A stretch of DNA of 64,000 nucleotides from Sulfitobacter alexandrii (GCF_001886735.1 NZ_CP018076.1:186001-250000), one strand, 5' to 3'. Counted from the stretch's first letter, positions 34,337 to 43,302 are shown. Translations and numbers: made by a program. The notes: generated by a model not told the origin, from the letters alone.

Positions 34337-35545
34337 ATGAAACACGTGGTGGTCGTAGGCGCGGGGCAAGCCGGGTCATCCTGTGTGGCAAAGCTGCGCA
34401 ACAGCGGATTCGAAGGTGAAATCACGCTCATCGGTGCCGAATCCGTGCCTCCCTACCAGCGCCCGCCGCTGAGCAAGGCCTACCTGATGGGAGAGATGAC
34501 GCTCGAACGGCTCTACCTGCGGCCCGAAGCATTCTATGCCGACAACAAGATCACCCTGCGGATGCAATCGGAAGTCGAAAGCATCGATACCGCGGCGCAA
34601 ACCCTGACGGTCGCGGGCGAGACGATTTCATACGACGAACTGGTGCTCACCACCGGTTCGACGCCCAACCGCCTTCCGGACGCCATCGGCGGCAATCTCG
34701 ACGGCGTGTTCGTCGTGCGCGACCTGTCGGACGTGGACACGATGGCGCCCCGTTTCAAGAAAGGGGCGAAGGTGCTTATCGTCGGCGGCGGCTACATCGG
34801 TCTGGAGGCCGCATCCGTCGCGGCCAAGCTGGGGCTGGAGGTCGTGCTGGTCGAGATGGCCGACCGCATCCTGAAGCGTGTCGCGGCCCCGGAAACCTCG
34901 GATTTCTTCCGCAACCTGCACCGGGGGCACGGCGTCGACATTCGCGAAGGTGTCGGGCTCGACCGGCTGCTGGGCGACGACGCGGTGGCTGGCGCAAGGC
35001 TCACGGACGGCACCGAAATCGCGGCGGATTTCGTGATCGTCGGTGTCGGCATCCGGCCCGGCATCGCCCTTGCCGAAGCCGCGGGTATCGAGATCGACAA
35101 CGGGATCAAGGTGGATGCACGCGGCCGCACATCGGTCCCGCATGTCTGGGCGGCAGGCGACTGCACGTCTTTCCCCTATCGTGGCGAACGTATCCGTCTC
35201 GAATCCGTGCCAAACGCGATCGAGCAGGCCGAAGCCGTGGCGGAAAACATCATGGGTGCCGACAAGGATTACCTGGCCAAGCCCTGGTTCTGGTCAGATC
35301 AATACGACGTGAAACTGCAGATCGCGGGCCTGAATACCGGTTACGATCAGGTCGTGACCCGGCGCGCGGGCGAAAATTCGGTCGGGTTCTGGTACTACCG
35401 CGGCGACGAGCTCGTCGCTGTCGACGCCATGAACGATCCGCGTGGATACATGGTCGGCAAGCGCCTGATCGAGGCGGGAAAATCCCCCGAACCCGCGGCC
35501 ATCGCAGACCCGTCCACGGACCTGAAGGCGCTGCTGAAAGCGTGA
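34337..35545 (+). CDS. NAD(P)/FAD-dependent ferredoxin reductase-like oxidoreductase
   Basis: A 402-residue flavoprotein of the class that passes electrons from NAD(P)H to a ferredoxin, often for a P450 or dioxygenase. The FAD Rossmann motif is VVVGAGQAGSSCVAKLR (4-20), followed by PPYQRPPLSKAYL, the NAD motif LIVGGGYIGLEAASVAAKLG, the second FAD motif VPHVWAAGDCTSFP, and the C-terminal WFWSDQYDVKLQIAG block found in putidaredoxin/rhodocoxin reductases. No ferredoxin or oxygenase is adjacent, so the partner is unknown. It overlaps rsmD by GTGA. Confidence 0.9.
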   Translation: MKHVVVVGAGQAGSSCVAKLRNSGFEGEITLIGAESVPPYQRPPLSKAYLMGEMTLERLYLRPEAFYADNKITLRMQSEVESIDTAAQTLTVAGETISYDELVLTTGSTPNRLPDAIGGNLDGVFVVRDLSDVDTMAPRFKKGAKVLIVGGGYIGLEAASVAAKLGLEVVLVEMADRILKRVAAPETSDFFRNLHRGHGVDIREGVGLDRLLGDDAVAGARLTDGTEIAADFVIVGVGIRPGIALAEAAGIEIDNGIKVDARGRTSVPHVWAAGDCTSFPYRGERIRLESVPNAIEQAEAVAENIMGADKDYLAKPWFWSDQYDVKLQIAGLNTGYDQVVTRRAGENSVGFWYYRGDELVAVDAMNDPRGYMVGKRLIEAGKSPEPAAIADPSTDLKALLKA

Positions 35546-36096
35546 GGATCATCGCGGGCAAATTCCGGGGAACGGCGCTCGCGGCCTTGGGAAAGGGGGA
35601 TGCGGCGGCGCATCTGCGGCCCACGTCCGACAGGGTTCGCGAAAGCCTTTTTTCCATGCTGACGCACCGGAACGTGGTTCACGGCGCCCGCGTCCTCGAC
35701 CTTTTCGCCGGGACCGGGGCGCTCGGGCTGGAGGCGCTGTCGCGCGGCGCGCGGGAGGTCTGCTTCGTCGAAAACGGCCGTGTCGCCCAGCGACTGATAT
35801 CGGAAAATATCCGCAAGCTGCGGGTCGAACGCGAAGTGACCCTGTTGCGGAACGACGCGACCCGGCTGGGCGCCTGGCCACACGCGGCTTTCGACCTGGT
35901 CTTTCTCGATCCGCCTTATGGCAAGGGCATGGGCCAATCCGCGCTGAGCGCGGCCGGCGCGCACGGGTGGCTGACACCGGGGGCGACCGTGGTCTGGGAG
36001 GAGAGCACCCCGATGCAGCCACCCGAAGGCTTCACGCCACTGGACAGTCGCCGGTTCGGCGATACCCACGTCACGTTGTTGCAGTTCGCCGGTTGA
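35542..36096 (+). CDS. rsmD: 16S rRNA (guanine966-N2)-methyltransferase RsmD
   Basis: A 184-residue SAM-dependent methyltransferase of the small ribosomal subunit. It starts with GTG at 35542 overlapping the preceding stop. MRIIAGKFRGTAL and RPTSDRVRESLFSML are the typical N-terminal blocks; the SAM loop is DLFAGTGALGLEALSRGA and the catalytic motif FLDPPYGKG carries the DPPY of N6/N2-amino methyltransferases. It ends two bases before the end of the opposing aminotransferase gene. Confidence 0.95.
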   Translation: MRIIAGKFRGTALAALGKGDAAAHLRPTSDRVRESLFSMLTHRNVVHGARVLDLFAGTGALGLEALSRGAREVCFVENGRVAQRLISENIRKLRVEREVTLLRNDATRLGAWPHAAFDLVFLDPPYGKGMGQSALSAAGAHGWLTPGATVVWEESTPMQPPEGFTPLDSRRFGDTHVTLLQFAG

Positions 36097-36098
36097 TC

Positions 36099-37307
36099 TC
36101 AGAACGCGCGGATCGCCGCTGCCAGCCGCCGGACGCCCTCTTCGATCTTGGCGTCATCCGCAAGCGAGAAGCTGAGGCGCAGGGTATTCGCGCCTGATCG
36201 GTCAGCGAAGAATGCCTGGCCGGGAACGAAGGCGACCCGCTGGCTTTCCAGCGAGGTTCGCAGCAGGTCGGCGCCGTCCATGTGCTTGGGCAGGGTAATC
36301 CAGACGAACATGCCACCTTCGGGCCTGGTCCAGGTCACGCCGTCGGGCATATGCGTTTCGAGCGCCGCCAACATCGCATCACGCCGCGCCGCATAGGTGC
36401 GGCGCAGCCCGGCAGTATGGTCCGCGAACACGCTGCGGGCCACCGTGTTGATGGCCATCTGGTTGATGGTCGAAGAGTGCAGGTCCGCGGCCTGCTTCAT
36501 CAGCACCAGCCGTCCTATCACCTCTGAGGCACCGCAGATCCAACCGACTCTCAGTCCCGGCGCCAGCGACTTGGAAAAGCTGCCGCAGTACAGCGTCCTG
36601 CAGTTCTCGATGCTGCCTTTTCGCGCGATCTCCAGCGCCAGCATCGGCGGGATCGGTGTGCCATCGTAACGCAGCACCTGGTAAGCCGAGTCCTCGATGA
36701 CCGCGATGTCCAGCTCATCGGCCAGTGTCAGGATGCCCTCGCGCGAGGCCCGGTCCAGCGTCTCTCCGGTCGGGTTGGCGAAATCGACCGAGGCGTAGGC
36801 GAATTTCACCCTGCCGCCGTTGGCGTGCGCGGCCTCGGCGTAATCCGCTGCGCTGCGGTTGCCGCGCGGCGCGAGCCGGTCGTAGTGCGGCTCGTAGGCG
36901 TTGAAGGCACCCAGCGCCCCGAGATAGGTCGGCCAGCCCACCAGGGCCGTGTCCCCCGGTGACAGCAGAAGCTTGCCGAGGTAGTCCAGCGCCTGCTGCG
37001 ACCCGGACGTGATCAGCACGTTCTCACGGGTACAGGGAATGTCCAGCGCCTCCATCTGCGTGACGATCCAGTCGCGCAGGGGCGCGTAGCCTTCGGAGAC
37101 GGAATATTGCAGCGCGGCGCTGGCATTGGCCGGGGACAGCGCATCCGCCAGCGCGTCCTGAAACGCGCCCGTCGGAAATAGCGCGGGGTCGGGGATGCCA
37201 CCGGCAAAGGAGATGATGTCGGGCTGGTCCAGCAGTTTGAGCAACTCGCGGATCTCGCTGGCTTTCATGCGGTCCATCCGGGTGGCGAAAATCTGATGCC
37301 AGTCCAT
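36099..37307 (-). CDS. PLP-dependent aminotransferase, LysN/2-aminoadipate-like
   Basis: A 402-residue fold-type I aminotransferase of the group related to MocR aminotransferase domains (2-aminoadipate, valine-pyruvate and similar enzymes), without a DNA-binding domain. Visible are ISFAGGIPDPALFP (about 32-45), LQYSVSEGYAPLRDWI, the cofactor segment LITSGSQQALDYLGKL and the Schiff-base Lys in YCGSFSKSLAPGLRVGW. The C-terminal GGMFVWITLPK strand contains conserved substrate contacts. Substrate is unclear. It is transcribed from a promoter within the 123-base gap that it shares with a small hypothetical gene. Confidence 0.86.
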   Translation of the reverse strand: MDWHQIFATRMDRMKASEIRELLKLLDQPDIISFAGGIPDPALFPTGAFQDALADALSPANASAALQYSVSEGYAPLRDWIVTQMEALDIPCTRENVLITSGSQQALDYLGKLLLSPGDTALVGWPTYLGALGAFNAYEPHYDRLAPRGNRSAADYAEAAHANGGRVKFAYASVDFANPTGETLDRASREGILTLADELDIAVIEDSAYQVLRYDGTPIPPMLALEIARKGSIENCRTLYCGSFSKSLAPGLRVGWICGASEVIGRLVLMKQAADLHSSTINQMAINTVARSVFADHTAGLRRTYAARRDAMLAALETHMPDGVTWTRPEGGMFVWITLPKHMDGADLLRTSLESQRVAFVPGQAFFADRSGANTLRLSFSLADDAKIEEGVRRLAAAIRAF

Positions 37308-37430
37308 GGCGGCTCCTCCGTTTTTCGGAACGTAATCACGAAAGCGAATCTATGGCAATGGTGCTTACCTATAGGACCGGGTCGGACTTATGCGCTGCAC
37401 GACGCGGCTTTTCGTGCTACGATGTCACGC

Positions 37431-37616
37431 ATGACGAATGCCGCCGATTTTGGATCGCTGCCATGGCGCAGCCGGGACCGCGAAAGGGAGATCGCCCTTC
37501 CGAAGCCCGAGCCTTTCGGCGCGCCGGTGCTGATGTGCGACGCGATCACCCCGCTGGCAGGGGAAACCGTGCTGTCCCTTTTGTGGAAAAGGTTCGACAG
37601 ACCCGAGGACCGTTAA
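37431..37616 (+). CDS. hypothetical small protein
   Basis: A possible 61-residue protein, MTNAADFGSLPWRSRDRERE at its start, with no recognisable domain, signal peptide or membrane segment. It is Pro/Arg/Glu-rich at first, then has a more regular APVLMCDAITPLAGETVLSL stretch. An alternative ATG at 37422 would add three residues. It fits the gap between the divergent aminotransferase gene and the convergent map gene and follows the local codon bias, so it is plausible, but no clear ribosome site supports it. Confidence 0.45.
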   Translation: MTNAADFGSLPWRSRDREREIALPKPEPFGAPVLMCDAITPLAGETVLSLLWKRFDRPEDR

Positions 37617-37642
37617 GCGCGCGGCCCGTCCGGTGCGTTATG

Positions 37643-38470
37643 TCAGGTGTCGTAGGTCGGGTGAAAACGGTTTGCGGGCGACAGCGTGAAGATCTCCACG
37701 CCGGTATCGGTCACGCCGACGGAATGTTCGAACTGCGCCGAAAGGGACTTGTCGCGGGTGACAGCCGTCCAGTCGTCCGACAATGTCTTGGTCTCGGCCC
37801 GGCCGAGGTTCACCATCGGTTCGATGGTGAAGAACATGCCGGGTTCCAGAACGGCCCCGGTGCCGGGCCGCCCGTAATGCAGCACGTTGGGTGGCGCGTG
37901 GAACACGCGGCCAAGGCCATGACCGCAGAAGTCGGTGACGACGGACATGCGCTGCGCTTCGACGAAGGTCTGGATCGTGTGGCCGATGTCCCCGAAGGTG
38001 TTTCCGGGCTTCACCGCCTCGATGCCGCGCATCAGGCTGTCATGGGTCACGTCGATCAGGCGCTCCGCCTTCCGGGGCAGCTTGCCGGCAACGTACATGC
38101 GCGACGTATCTCCGAACCAGCCGTCCACGATCACGGTGACGTCGATGTTCAGGATGTCGCCGTCCTTCAGCTTCTTGTCGCCGGGAATACCGTGGCAGAC
38201 CACGTGATTCACGCTGATGCAGGAGGCGTGCTGGTACCCCTTGTACCCAATCGTCGCGGATTTCGCGCCCGCCGCCGTGACCTTCTCCTCGATCAGGCGG
38301 TCGATTTCCCCGGTGGTCTGACCCACGACCACGTGTTCCGCGATTTCGTCGAGGATCGTCGCGGCCAGCCGGCCAGCCGCGTGCATTCCCGCAAAATCGG
38401 ACGGGTCGTAGATGCGGATGCCGTCCTTGGTTACGCGGCCACGGTGCTGTTCGTTCACCGGCTTCTCCAT
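37643..38470 (-). CDS. map: type I methionine aminopeptidase
   Basis: A 275-residue dinuclear metalloprotease that removes the initiator Met from new proteins. The pita-bread fold is recognisable from SVNHVVCHGIPG (His), LNIDVTVIVDGWFGDTSRM with the two metal Asp residues, GHGLGRVFH (metal His) and FTIEPM (metal Glu) plus AQFEHSV (second Glu). The N-terminus EKPVNEQHRGRVTKDGIRI is a little longer than in the E. coli enzyme. Starts at ATG 38470. It is followed upstream, in the same direction, by sfsA. Confidence 0.95.
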   Translation of the reverse strand: MEKPVNEQHRGRVTKDGIRIYDPSDFAGMHAAGRLAATILDEIAEHVVVGQTTGEIDRLIEEKVTAAGAKSATIGYKGYQHASCISVNHVVCHGIPGDKKLKDGDILNIDVTVIVDGWFGDTSRMYVAGKLPRKAERLIDVTHDSLMRGIEAVKPGNTFGDIGHTIQTFVEAQRMSVVTDFCGHGLGRVFHAPPNVLHYGRPGTGAVLEPGMFFTIEPMVNLGRAETKTLSDDWTAVTRDKSLSAQFEHSVGVTDTGVEIFTLSPANRFHPTYDT

Positions 38471-38498
38471 GAATTCACCATATCGTTCAGGCGGATGT

Positions 38499-39212
38499 TT
38501 AGCGCGGGGTGCCCTGCAATGCCAGAGGGGCGGCCAAAGTGACGCATTCAGGTGTTATATGGGTGCCCAGACAGCGGGTTTCCACCCCGGCGTCGGTTGC
38601 CGCCGCATGTGCCTCCGCATAGGCGGGATCGATGTCGCGGGCCATGGCGACAGAGGTGCAGTCGGTTCGTTGAACGAGATAGAGCAGAACGGCGCGATGT
38701 CCCGCCTGTGCCATCCGCATCAGGTCGCGCAGGTGGCGCGCGCCCCGAGCGGTCACGCTGTCGGGAAACTCGGCCAGTCCGGGTGCACGGCAGAGGGTCA
38801 CCGATTTCACTTCGACATAGCAATCGGGCCGGTCCGACCCGGACAGGAGAAAATCGACGCGGGATTTCTCGGCATAGCGCACTTCGGCCCGCACCGTGTC
38901 GTACCCCCTCAGCGCCGCGATCTCGCCGGCCTCGAGCGCCGACCCGATCAGCCGGTTCGGCAGGGCGGTATCGACGCCCGTTAAATGGCCGTTCTCGTGA
39001 TCCACGAGGCGCCAGCCGAACTTGAGCTTCTTCCTGGGGTCGTCGTTGGGTTCCAGCCACACCAGCGTGCCGGGTTCGGCCAGCCCCATCATCGAGCCGG
39101 GGTTGGCACAATGCGCCGTCACCTCGCGCCCGTCCGACAGCCTGCAATCGGCGAGGAACCTCTTGTATCGGCGGATCAGCCGGGCGGGAACAAGTTGGGT
39201 TTGAAAGCGCAT
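38499..39212 (-). CDS. sfsA: DNA/RNA nuclease SfsA (sugar fermentation stimulation protein)
   Basis: A 237-residue SfsA protein. The N-terminus RFQTQLVPARLIRRYKRFLADC forms the OB-like domain, and CANPGSMMGL, VDFLLSG, CYVEVKSVTL and FPDSVTARGARHL form the nuclease-like core, in which the Asp and the E-x-K pair (YVEVKS) resemble a PD-(D/E)xK active site. The biological role remains unclear; E. coli SfsA affects maltose gene expression and has nuclease activity. ATG at 39212 was selected since the longer reading runs into the divergent gene's promoter. Probably co-transcribed with map. Confidence 0.93.
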   Translation of the reverse strand: MRFQTQLVPARLIRRYKRFLADCRLSDGREVTAHCANPGSMMGLAEPGTLVWLEPNDDPRKKLKFGWRLVDHENGHLTGVDTALPNRLIGSALEAGEIAALRGYDTVRAEVRYAEKSRVDFLLSGSDRPDCYVEVKSVTLCRAPGLAEFPDSVTARGARHLRDLMRMAQAGHRAVLLYLVQRTDCTSVAMARDIDPAYAEAHAAATDAGVETRCLGTHITPECVTLAAPLALQGTPR

Positions 39213-39258
39213 GGGCCGCGGCCTATACCGAACGTCGGAATGCCTCAAGGAGAACCCG

Positions 39259-39978
39259 ATGCCAAATCCTACCGCCGCCATGATTGTCATCGGAGACGAA
39301 ATTCTGTCGGGCCGCACCCGTGACAGCAACATGCACCACCTCGCAGGCAAGCTGGCGGAGGTGGGGATCGATCTGAAGGAAGCCCGCATGATCAGCGACG
39401 ATCGGGACGCGATCATCGACGCCGTGCGGGAGCTGTCGCGGCGCCACGATCACGTCTTTACCAGCGGCGGTATCGGCCCCACGCACGATGACATCACCGC
39501 CGACAGCATCGCCGCTGCGTTCGATCGCAGCATCGACGTCCGGAAAGATGCCCGCGCGCTGCTTGTCGCGCACTATGCCAAAACCGGCACCGAGCTCAAT
39601 CCGTCACGCCTGCGGATGGCGCGTATCCCGGAAGGTGCCGAACTGATCGAAAACCCGGTTTCCGCCGCGCCGGGTTTCCGGGTGGAAAACGTCCATGTCA
39701 TGGCCGGTGTACCCAGCGTTTTTCACGCAATGGTCGCCTCCGTCCTGCCCGGACTGACCGGAGGCGCGCCGCTGTACAGCAAGACGCTGCGCATCGACCG
39801 GGGCGAAGGGGATATCGCCGAACCTCTGGGCACCTTGGCCAAGGCCTATCCGGCGCTGTCCATGGGATCGTATCCCTTTCAGAAAGACGGCCGATACGGG
39901 GCGCACGTGGTGATCCGGGGCAGTGACGCCGCCGCCGTGGACGCGGCGCTGGCGGAACTGCAGGTGGCATTTTCGTGA
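39259..39978 (+). CDS. CinA-like molybdopterin-binding domain protein
   Basis: A 239-residue protein carrying only the N-terminal MoCF/CinA domain. It shows AAMIVIGDEILSGRTRDSN (about 6-24), FTSGGIGPTHDDITADSIA and ENPVSAAPGFRVENVHVMAGVP, which are the characteristic motifs of competence/damage-inducible protein A. The C-terminal NMN amidohydrolase part of full CinA is absent. Such short forms bind nucleotide-like pterin or act on ADP-ribose; the function here is unknown. It overlaps the GNAT gene by GTGA. Confidence 0.85.
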   Translation: MPNPTAAMIVIGDEILSGRTRDSNMHHLAGKLAEVGIDLKEARMISDDRDAIIDAVRELSRRHDHVFTSGGIGPTHDDITADSIAAAFDRSIDVRKDARALLVAHYAKTGTELNPSRLRMARIPEGAELIENPVSAAPGFRVENVHVMAGVPSVFHAMVASVLPGLTGGAPLYSKTLRIDRGEGDIAEPLGTLAKAYPALSMGSYPFQKDGRYGAHVVIRGSDAAAVDAALAELQVAFS

Positions 39979-40694
39979 GTATTGCAGCCACACGGCTTTA
40001 CGAGGTCTGCGACCGGACATGGCCGGCCGCGCGTCGCTTCGAACACGGTACGTGGACACTCCGCGAGGGTCAGGGCGGCGGCAAACGCGTGTCGGCTGCG
40101 ACCGCGAGCGGCCCCGTGGACAGTGCCGATATCGATCTCGCGGAACAGGAGATGCGTGCGCTGGGTCAGACGCCGTTGTTCATGATCCGCGAGGGCGATG
40201 AGGCGCTCGACGCCTTGCTGGAGGCACGCGGCTACGACATCGTCGATCCGGTCGTCATGTATACCATCCCGACCGATCGGCTGACCGACCGGCCGATCCC
40301 ACGTGTGACGGCCTTCGAGATCTGGGAGCCGCTGGCGATCATGCGCGAGATCTGGGCGCAAGGCGGTGTCGGTCCCGCGCGGATCGCGGTGATGGAACGG
40401 GCCGCTGAAAAGACGGCGATCCTCTCGCGCTGGAAGGAAAAGCCGGGTGGCGTCGCCTTTGCCGCCCTGCACGACAGGATCTGCATGGTCCACGCCGTCG
40501 AAGTGCTGCCGCACCAGCGCCGCCAGGGCGTGGCCGGTTGGATGATGCGGCGGGCGGCCTTCTGGGCGCAGGCGAGGGGCGCAACCCATCTTGCGGTTCT
40601 CTGCGTGGAACAGAATGCGGCGGCGAATGCGCTGTACCAGGCTATGGGCTTCACCGAACAGGGGCGCTACCATTATCGACAAATTCCGACCTAG
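39975..40694 (+). CDS. GNAT family N-acetyltransferase
   Basis: A 239-residue acetyltransferase with the acetyl-CoA pyrophosphate loop VLPHQRRQGVAGWMM (about 178-192) and the terminal AANALYQAMGFTEQGRYHYR typical of GNATs. The N-terminal 90 residues form a second, less conserved lobe beginning IAATRLYEVCDRTWPAARR. GTG at 39975 overlaps the previous stop. The acceptor is unknown. A possible alternative name is RimI-like, but no ribosomal-protein specificity can be read from the sequence. Confidence 0.83.
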   Translation: MSIAATRLYEVCDRTWPAARRFEHGTWTLREGQGGGKRVSAATASGPVDSADIDLAEQEMRALGQTPLFMIREGDEALDALLEARGYDIVDPVVMYTIPTDRLTDRPIPRVTAFEIWEPLAIMREIWAQGGVGPARIAVMERAAEKTAILSRWKEKPGGVAFAALHDRICMVHAVEVLPHQRRQGVAGWMMRRAAFWAQARGATHLAVLCVEQNAAANALYQAMGFTEQGRYHYRQIPT

Positions 40695-40705
40695 AGGAGA
40701 CCTTC

Positions 40706-41275
40706 GTGACCGACGATTCCCCCACCGCCCTTGATCTGCCGATGGTCGATCCGCTGCCCGAACCGACGCAAAAGTATTTCGATGTCTGCATGGACAAGCT
40801 GGGCATGATCCCCAACGTCCTGCGGGCCTATGCGTTTGACATCGACAAGCTGAACGCCTTCACCGCCATGTACAACGACCTGATGCTGGGGGACAGCGCG
40901 CTCAGCAAGCTCGAGCGCGAAATGATCGCGGTGGCCGTGTCTTCGGTGAACAAATGCTACTATTGCCTCGTGGCCCACGGGGCGGCGGTGCGCCAGTTGT
41001 CAGGCGATCCGCAACTGGGCGAGGCTCTCGTGATGAATTACAAGGTCGCCAAGATCGACGCGCGGCAGATGGCGATGCTGGATTTCGCGGTCAAGCTGAC
41101 CCGCGAAAGTGCCGCGGTGGTCGAAGCCGACCGCGAGGCCCTTCGACAGCACGGCTTCACGGATCGCGACATCTTCGACATCGCCAGTGTCGCGGGCTTT
41201 TTCAACATGACCAACCGGGTGGCAAGCGGCACCGACATGCGGCCCAACACCGAATATCACGCACAGGCCAGATGA
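40706..41275 (+). CDS. AhpD-like carboxymuconolactone decarboxylase family peroxidase
   Basis: A 189-residue all-helical protein of the AhpD/CMD family. The redox site NKCYYCLVAHGAAVRQL contains the Cys-x-x-Cys pair and the His of the proton relay. The surrounding MIPNVLRAYAFD and ASVAGFFNMTNRVASGTDM are typical of the peroxidase-related branch. It starts at GTG 40706 behind AGAGGAGA. It may reduce alkyl peroxides with a lipoyl-type partner, although such partners are not near. Coupled by overlap to the OmpA-family gene that follows. Confidence 0.87.
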   Translation: MTDDSPTALDLPMVDPLPEPTQKYFDVCMDKLGMIPNVLRAYAFDIDKLNAFTAMYNDLMLGDSALSKLEREMIAVAVSSVNKCYYCLVAHGAAVRQLSGDPQLGEALVMNYKVAKIDARQMAMLDFAVKLTRESAAVVEADREALRQHGFTDRDIFDIASVAGFFNMTNRVASGTDMRPNTEYHAQAR

Positions 41276-42198
41276 TCCTGCGGGCGCTGGTTCTGGGGTG
41301 CGTGCTGGCCACACCCGCGGCCGCGTTGGACCTGTTGCTTCCCGCCGCCGCGCGGCTCACGGCGGAACGCAACACCGGGCCCGACAGGTACTCCGCACCG
41401 GCCGGTGTCTTTCGCAACGGTCAGGTGGTCACCCTTGAAGTCGAGGGGCAGGTGCGCCGCGCGGCGTGGCGGTTGAGCCAGCAGGGGCTGACCCCCCTGC
41501 AACTGATCCGCCCCCTCCGCCGCCAGCTTGTGGATGCCGGGTTCGAAATCCTGCTGGACTGCGCCGCGGAAAGCTGCGGCGGTTTCGATTTCCGGTTCGC
41601 GACCGAAACGCTGCCGGGCCCCAACATGTACGTGAACATCCGCGCCTACCATTTCATCACCGCTGTCCGGCCTTCCGTGACGGCGCCACAGGAAGTCCTG
41701 ACGATCCTCGCGAGTACGGCCGCCAATTCGGCTTTCATCCAGGTGATCCAGGCCGGCGAAGTGACCGAGAACCAGGTGGTGACAGAGGCACCGGTGCCGA
41801 TCTCTCCGGCGACCCAGGTAGAGGGTGGGATCGGCACCCGACTGATACAGCAGGGGCACGCGGTGCTACGCGATCTCGAATTCGAGACCGGCGCCTCGGA
41901 ACTGAGCGACGGCAGCTACGAGTCCCTGCGGAGCCTTGCGGAAGTGCTGGAAGCCCGCCCCGATCTGCGAATTGCCCTGGTCGGTCATACGGACACGGTC
42001 GGCGCGCTGGAGGGCAACATCACCCTCAGTCGGCGGCGGGCGCAGTCCGTGCGCCAGCGCATGATCGACAGTTACGGTATCGACGGCACCCGTATGGAGG
42101 CCGACGGCATGGGATACCTCGCCCCGATTGCCAGCAACCTCGAAGCGGCAGGGCGCGAAGAGAACCGCCGGGTCGAGGTGGTCGTTCTGGCGGAATGA
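41272..42198 (+). CDS. OmpA family peptidoglycan-associated protein
   Basis: A 308-residue exported protein. The N-terminal signal peptide ILRALVLGCVLATPAAAL is followed by an unrecognised domain (about 20-185) with two Cys (LLDCAAESCGG) that could form a disulfide in the periplasm. The C-terminal OmpA domain (about 195-305) has FETGASELSDG, VGHTDTVGALEGNITLSRRR and ENRRVEVVVL, the peptidoglycan diaminopimelate-binding motif. ATG overlaps the previous stop. It probably links an envelope component to the cell wall. A terminator follows. Confidence 0.85.
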   Translation: MILRALVLGCVLATPAAALDLLLPAAARLTAERNTGPDRYSAPAGVFRNGQVVTLEVEGQVRRAAWRLSQQGLTPLQLIRPLRRQLVDAGFEILLDCAAESCGGFDFRFATETLPGPNMYVNIRAYHFITAVRPSVTAPQEVLTILASTAANSAFIQVIQAGEVTENQVVTEAPVPISPATQVEGGIGTRLIQQGHAVLRDLEFETGASELSDGSYESLRSLAEVLEARPDLRIALVGHTDTVGALEGNITLSRRRAQSVRQRMIDSYGIDGTRMEADGMGYLAPIASNLEAAGREENRRVEVVVLAE

Positions 42199-42212
42199 CG
42201 GGCACGAAAAGA

Positions 42213-42237
42213 CCCCGGTACCTGAAAGGCACCGGGG
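42213..42237. terminator. terminator between convergent ompA-like and lysR genes
   Basis: CCCCGGT (42213-42219) pairs with ACCGGGG (42231-42237), extended by CC/GG, around CTGAAAG. On the minus strand it is followed by TCTTTTC, so it mainly terminates the LysR gene, but it can stall both directions. Confidence 0.75.
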
Positions 42238-42280
42238 GAAGGTCACCGAGGGAGGTTGGTGATCTCGAAGCAGGCAGGCC

Positions 42281-43186
42281 CTACCAGTCGTTCGGGCCCT
42301 TGTCGGCAAAGGCATGAACCAGGAAGTCGATGAAGGCGCGCACCTTGGGCTGGGTGAAACGGCCCGGCGGATAGACCGCGTAGATGCCCTGGGTTTCCAG
42401 CGGAAGATCGGGGATCGCGTCTTCGATCAAACCCTTTTCCATCGCGTCCGCATAAAGGAAGCTGGGCAGGTAGGCGATACCGAGGCCCGAGATCGCGGCG
42501 TTCAGCAGGCTTTGTCCATCGTTTACGGACAGCCATCCAGCCGTGCGGACCTGGCGCTTCTCACCCGACGGGGCGGTCAGCTTCCACACGTTGCCGCTTG
42601 ACTGGTTGGAGTAGTGCAGCAGCTTGTGATCGTTCAGGTCGTCGATCTTTTCGGGGCGGCCGTAAAGCTCGAAGTACTTCGGGCTCGCGATCATGCGCTT
42701 CGTGGTTTCGGTCAGCTTGCGGGCGCGCAGGGTACTGTCTTCCAGTTCGCCGATACGCACGGCCATGTCAAAGCCTTCGCTGATCAGTTCCACGTACCGG
42801 TTGTTGAGAACCATGTTCACGGTGATGTCCGGGAAATCCTTCAGGAAATCGGAAAGCGCCGGCGACAGGTGGTTCACGCCAAAGTCGGTGGCCACGGAAA
42901 TGCGCAGGAGGCCCGAAGGTGCGGATTGCATGGAGGTGACCAGCGCGTCCGCTTCGCCCGCGTCGTTCAGCACCCGGCGGGCCCGGTCGTAGTAGGCGAG
43001 GCCGATTTCCGTGGGCGACACGCGGCGGGTCGTGCGATTCAGCAGGCGCGCGCCCAGCCGGGCTTCCAGCGAGGACACGTGTTTGGAAACCGCGGACTTG
43101 GAAATGCCCATCTTCTTGGCGGCATCGGTAAACCCACCCTGATCCACCACGGTGGCGAATGCTTCCATCTCTGTTAGGCGGTCCAT
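42281..43186 (-). CDS. LysR family transcriptional regulator
   Basis: A 301-residue LysR regulator. The N-terminal winged helix-turn-helix is FTDAAKKMGISKSAVSKHV (about 19-37), then SSLEARLGARLLNRTTRR. The effector domain follows (about 90-295). It belongs to the large DsdC/AaeR-like branch with ISEGFDMAVRIGELEDS. Targets and ligand are unknown; it lies between OmpA and ZntB genes with no obvious target enzyme next to it. An inverted repeat GATCT-N12-AGATC sits in its promoter region (43227-43248). Confidence 0.9.
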   Translation of the reverse strand: MDRLTEMEAFATVVDQGGFTDAAKKMGISKSAVSKHVSSLEARLGARLLNRTTRRVSPTEIGLAYYDRARRVLNDAGEADALVTSMQSAPSGLLRISVATDFGVNHLSPALSDFLKDFPDITVNMVLNNRYVELISEGFDMAVRIGELEDSTLRARKLTETTKRMIASPKYFELYGRPEKIDDLNDHKLLHYSNQSSGNVWKLTAPSGEKRQVRTAGWLSVNDGQSLLNAAISGLGIAYLPSFLYADAMEKGLIEDAIPDLPLETQGIYAVYPPGRFTQPKVRAFIDFLVHAFADKGPNDW

Positions 43187-43226
43187 GCGGGTCCCTCGTC
43201 AACTTTGTGTTTCGAGGTCCGGATAT

Positions 43227-43248
43227 GATCTTCAAATTAGGCGAGATC
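43227..43248. promoter_or_regulatory. inverted repeat upstream of the LysR gene
   Basis: GATCT (43227-43231) and AGATC (43244-43248) flank 12 bases, close to, but not exactly, the T-N11-A rule for LysR sites. It lies about 40 bases upstream of the start codon, where autoregulation would be expected. Confidence 0.35.
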
Positions 43249-43302
43249 GCGGCAGGGATTGGACAGTTGCAAGGTCTTTGCATGAATCGTTGAAAATCGC
43301 GA

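Noticed and set aside
40954..41271. Upstream in-frame extension of the OmpA-family gene
   Set aside because: The extension overlaps the AhpD-like gene and gives an Arg/Gly-rich leader; a proper signal peptide begins at ATG 41272.
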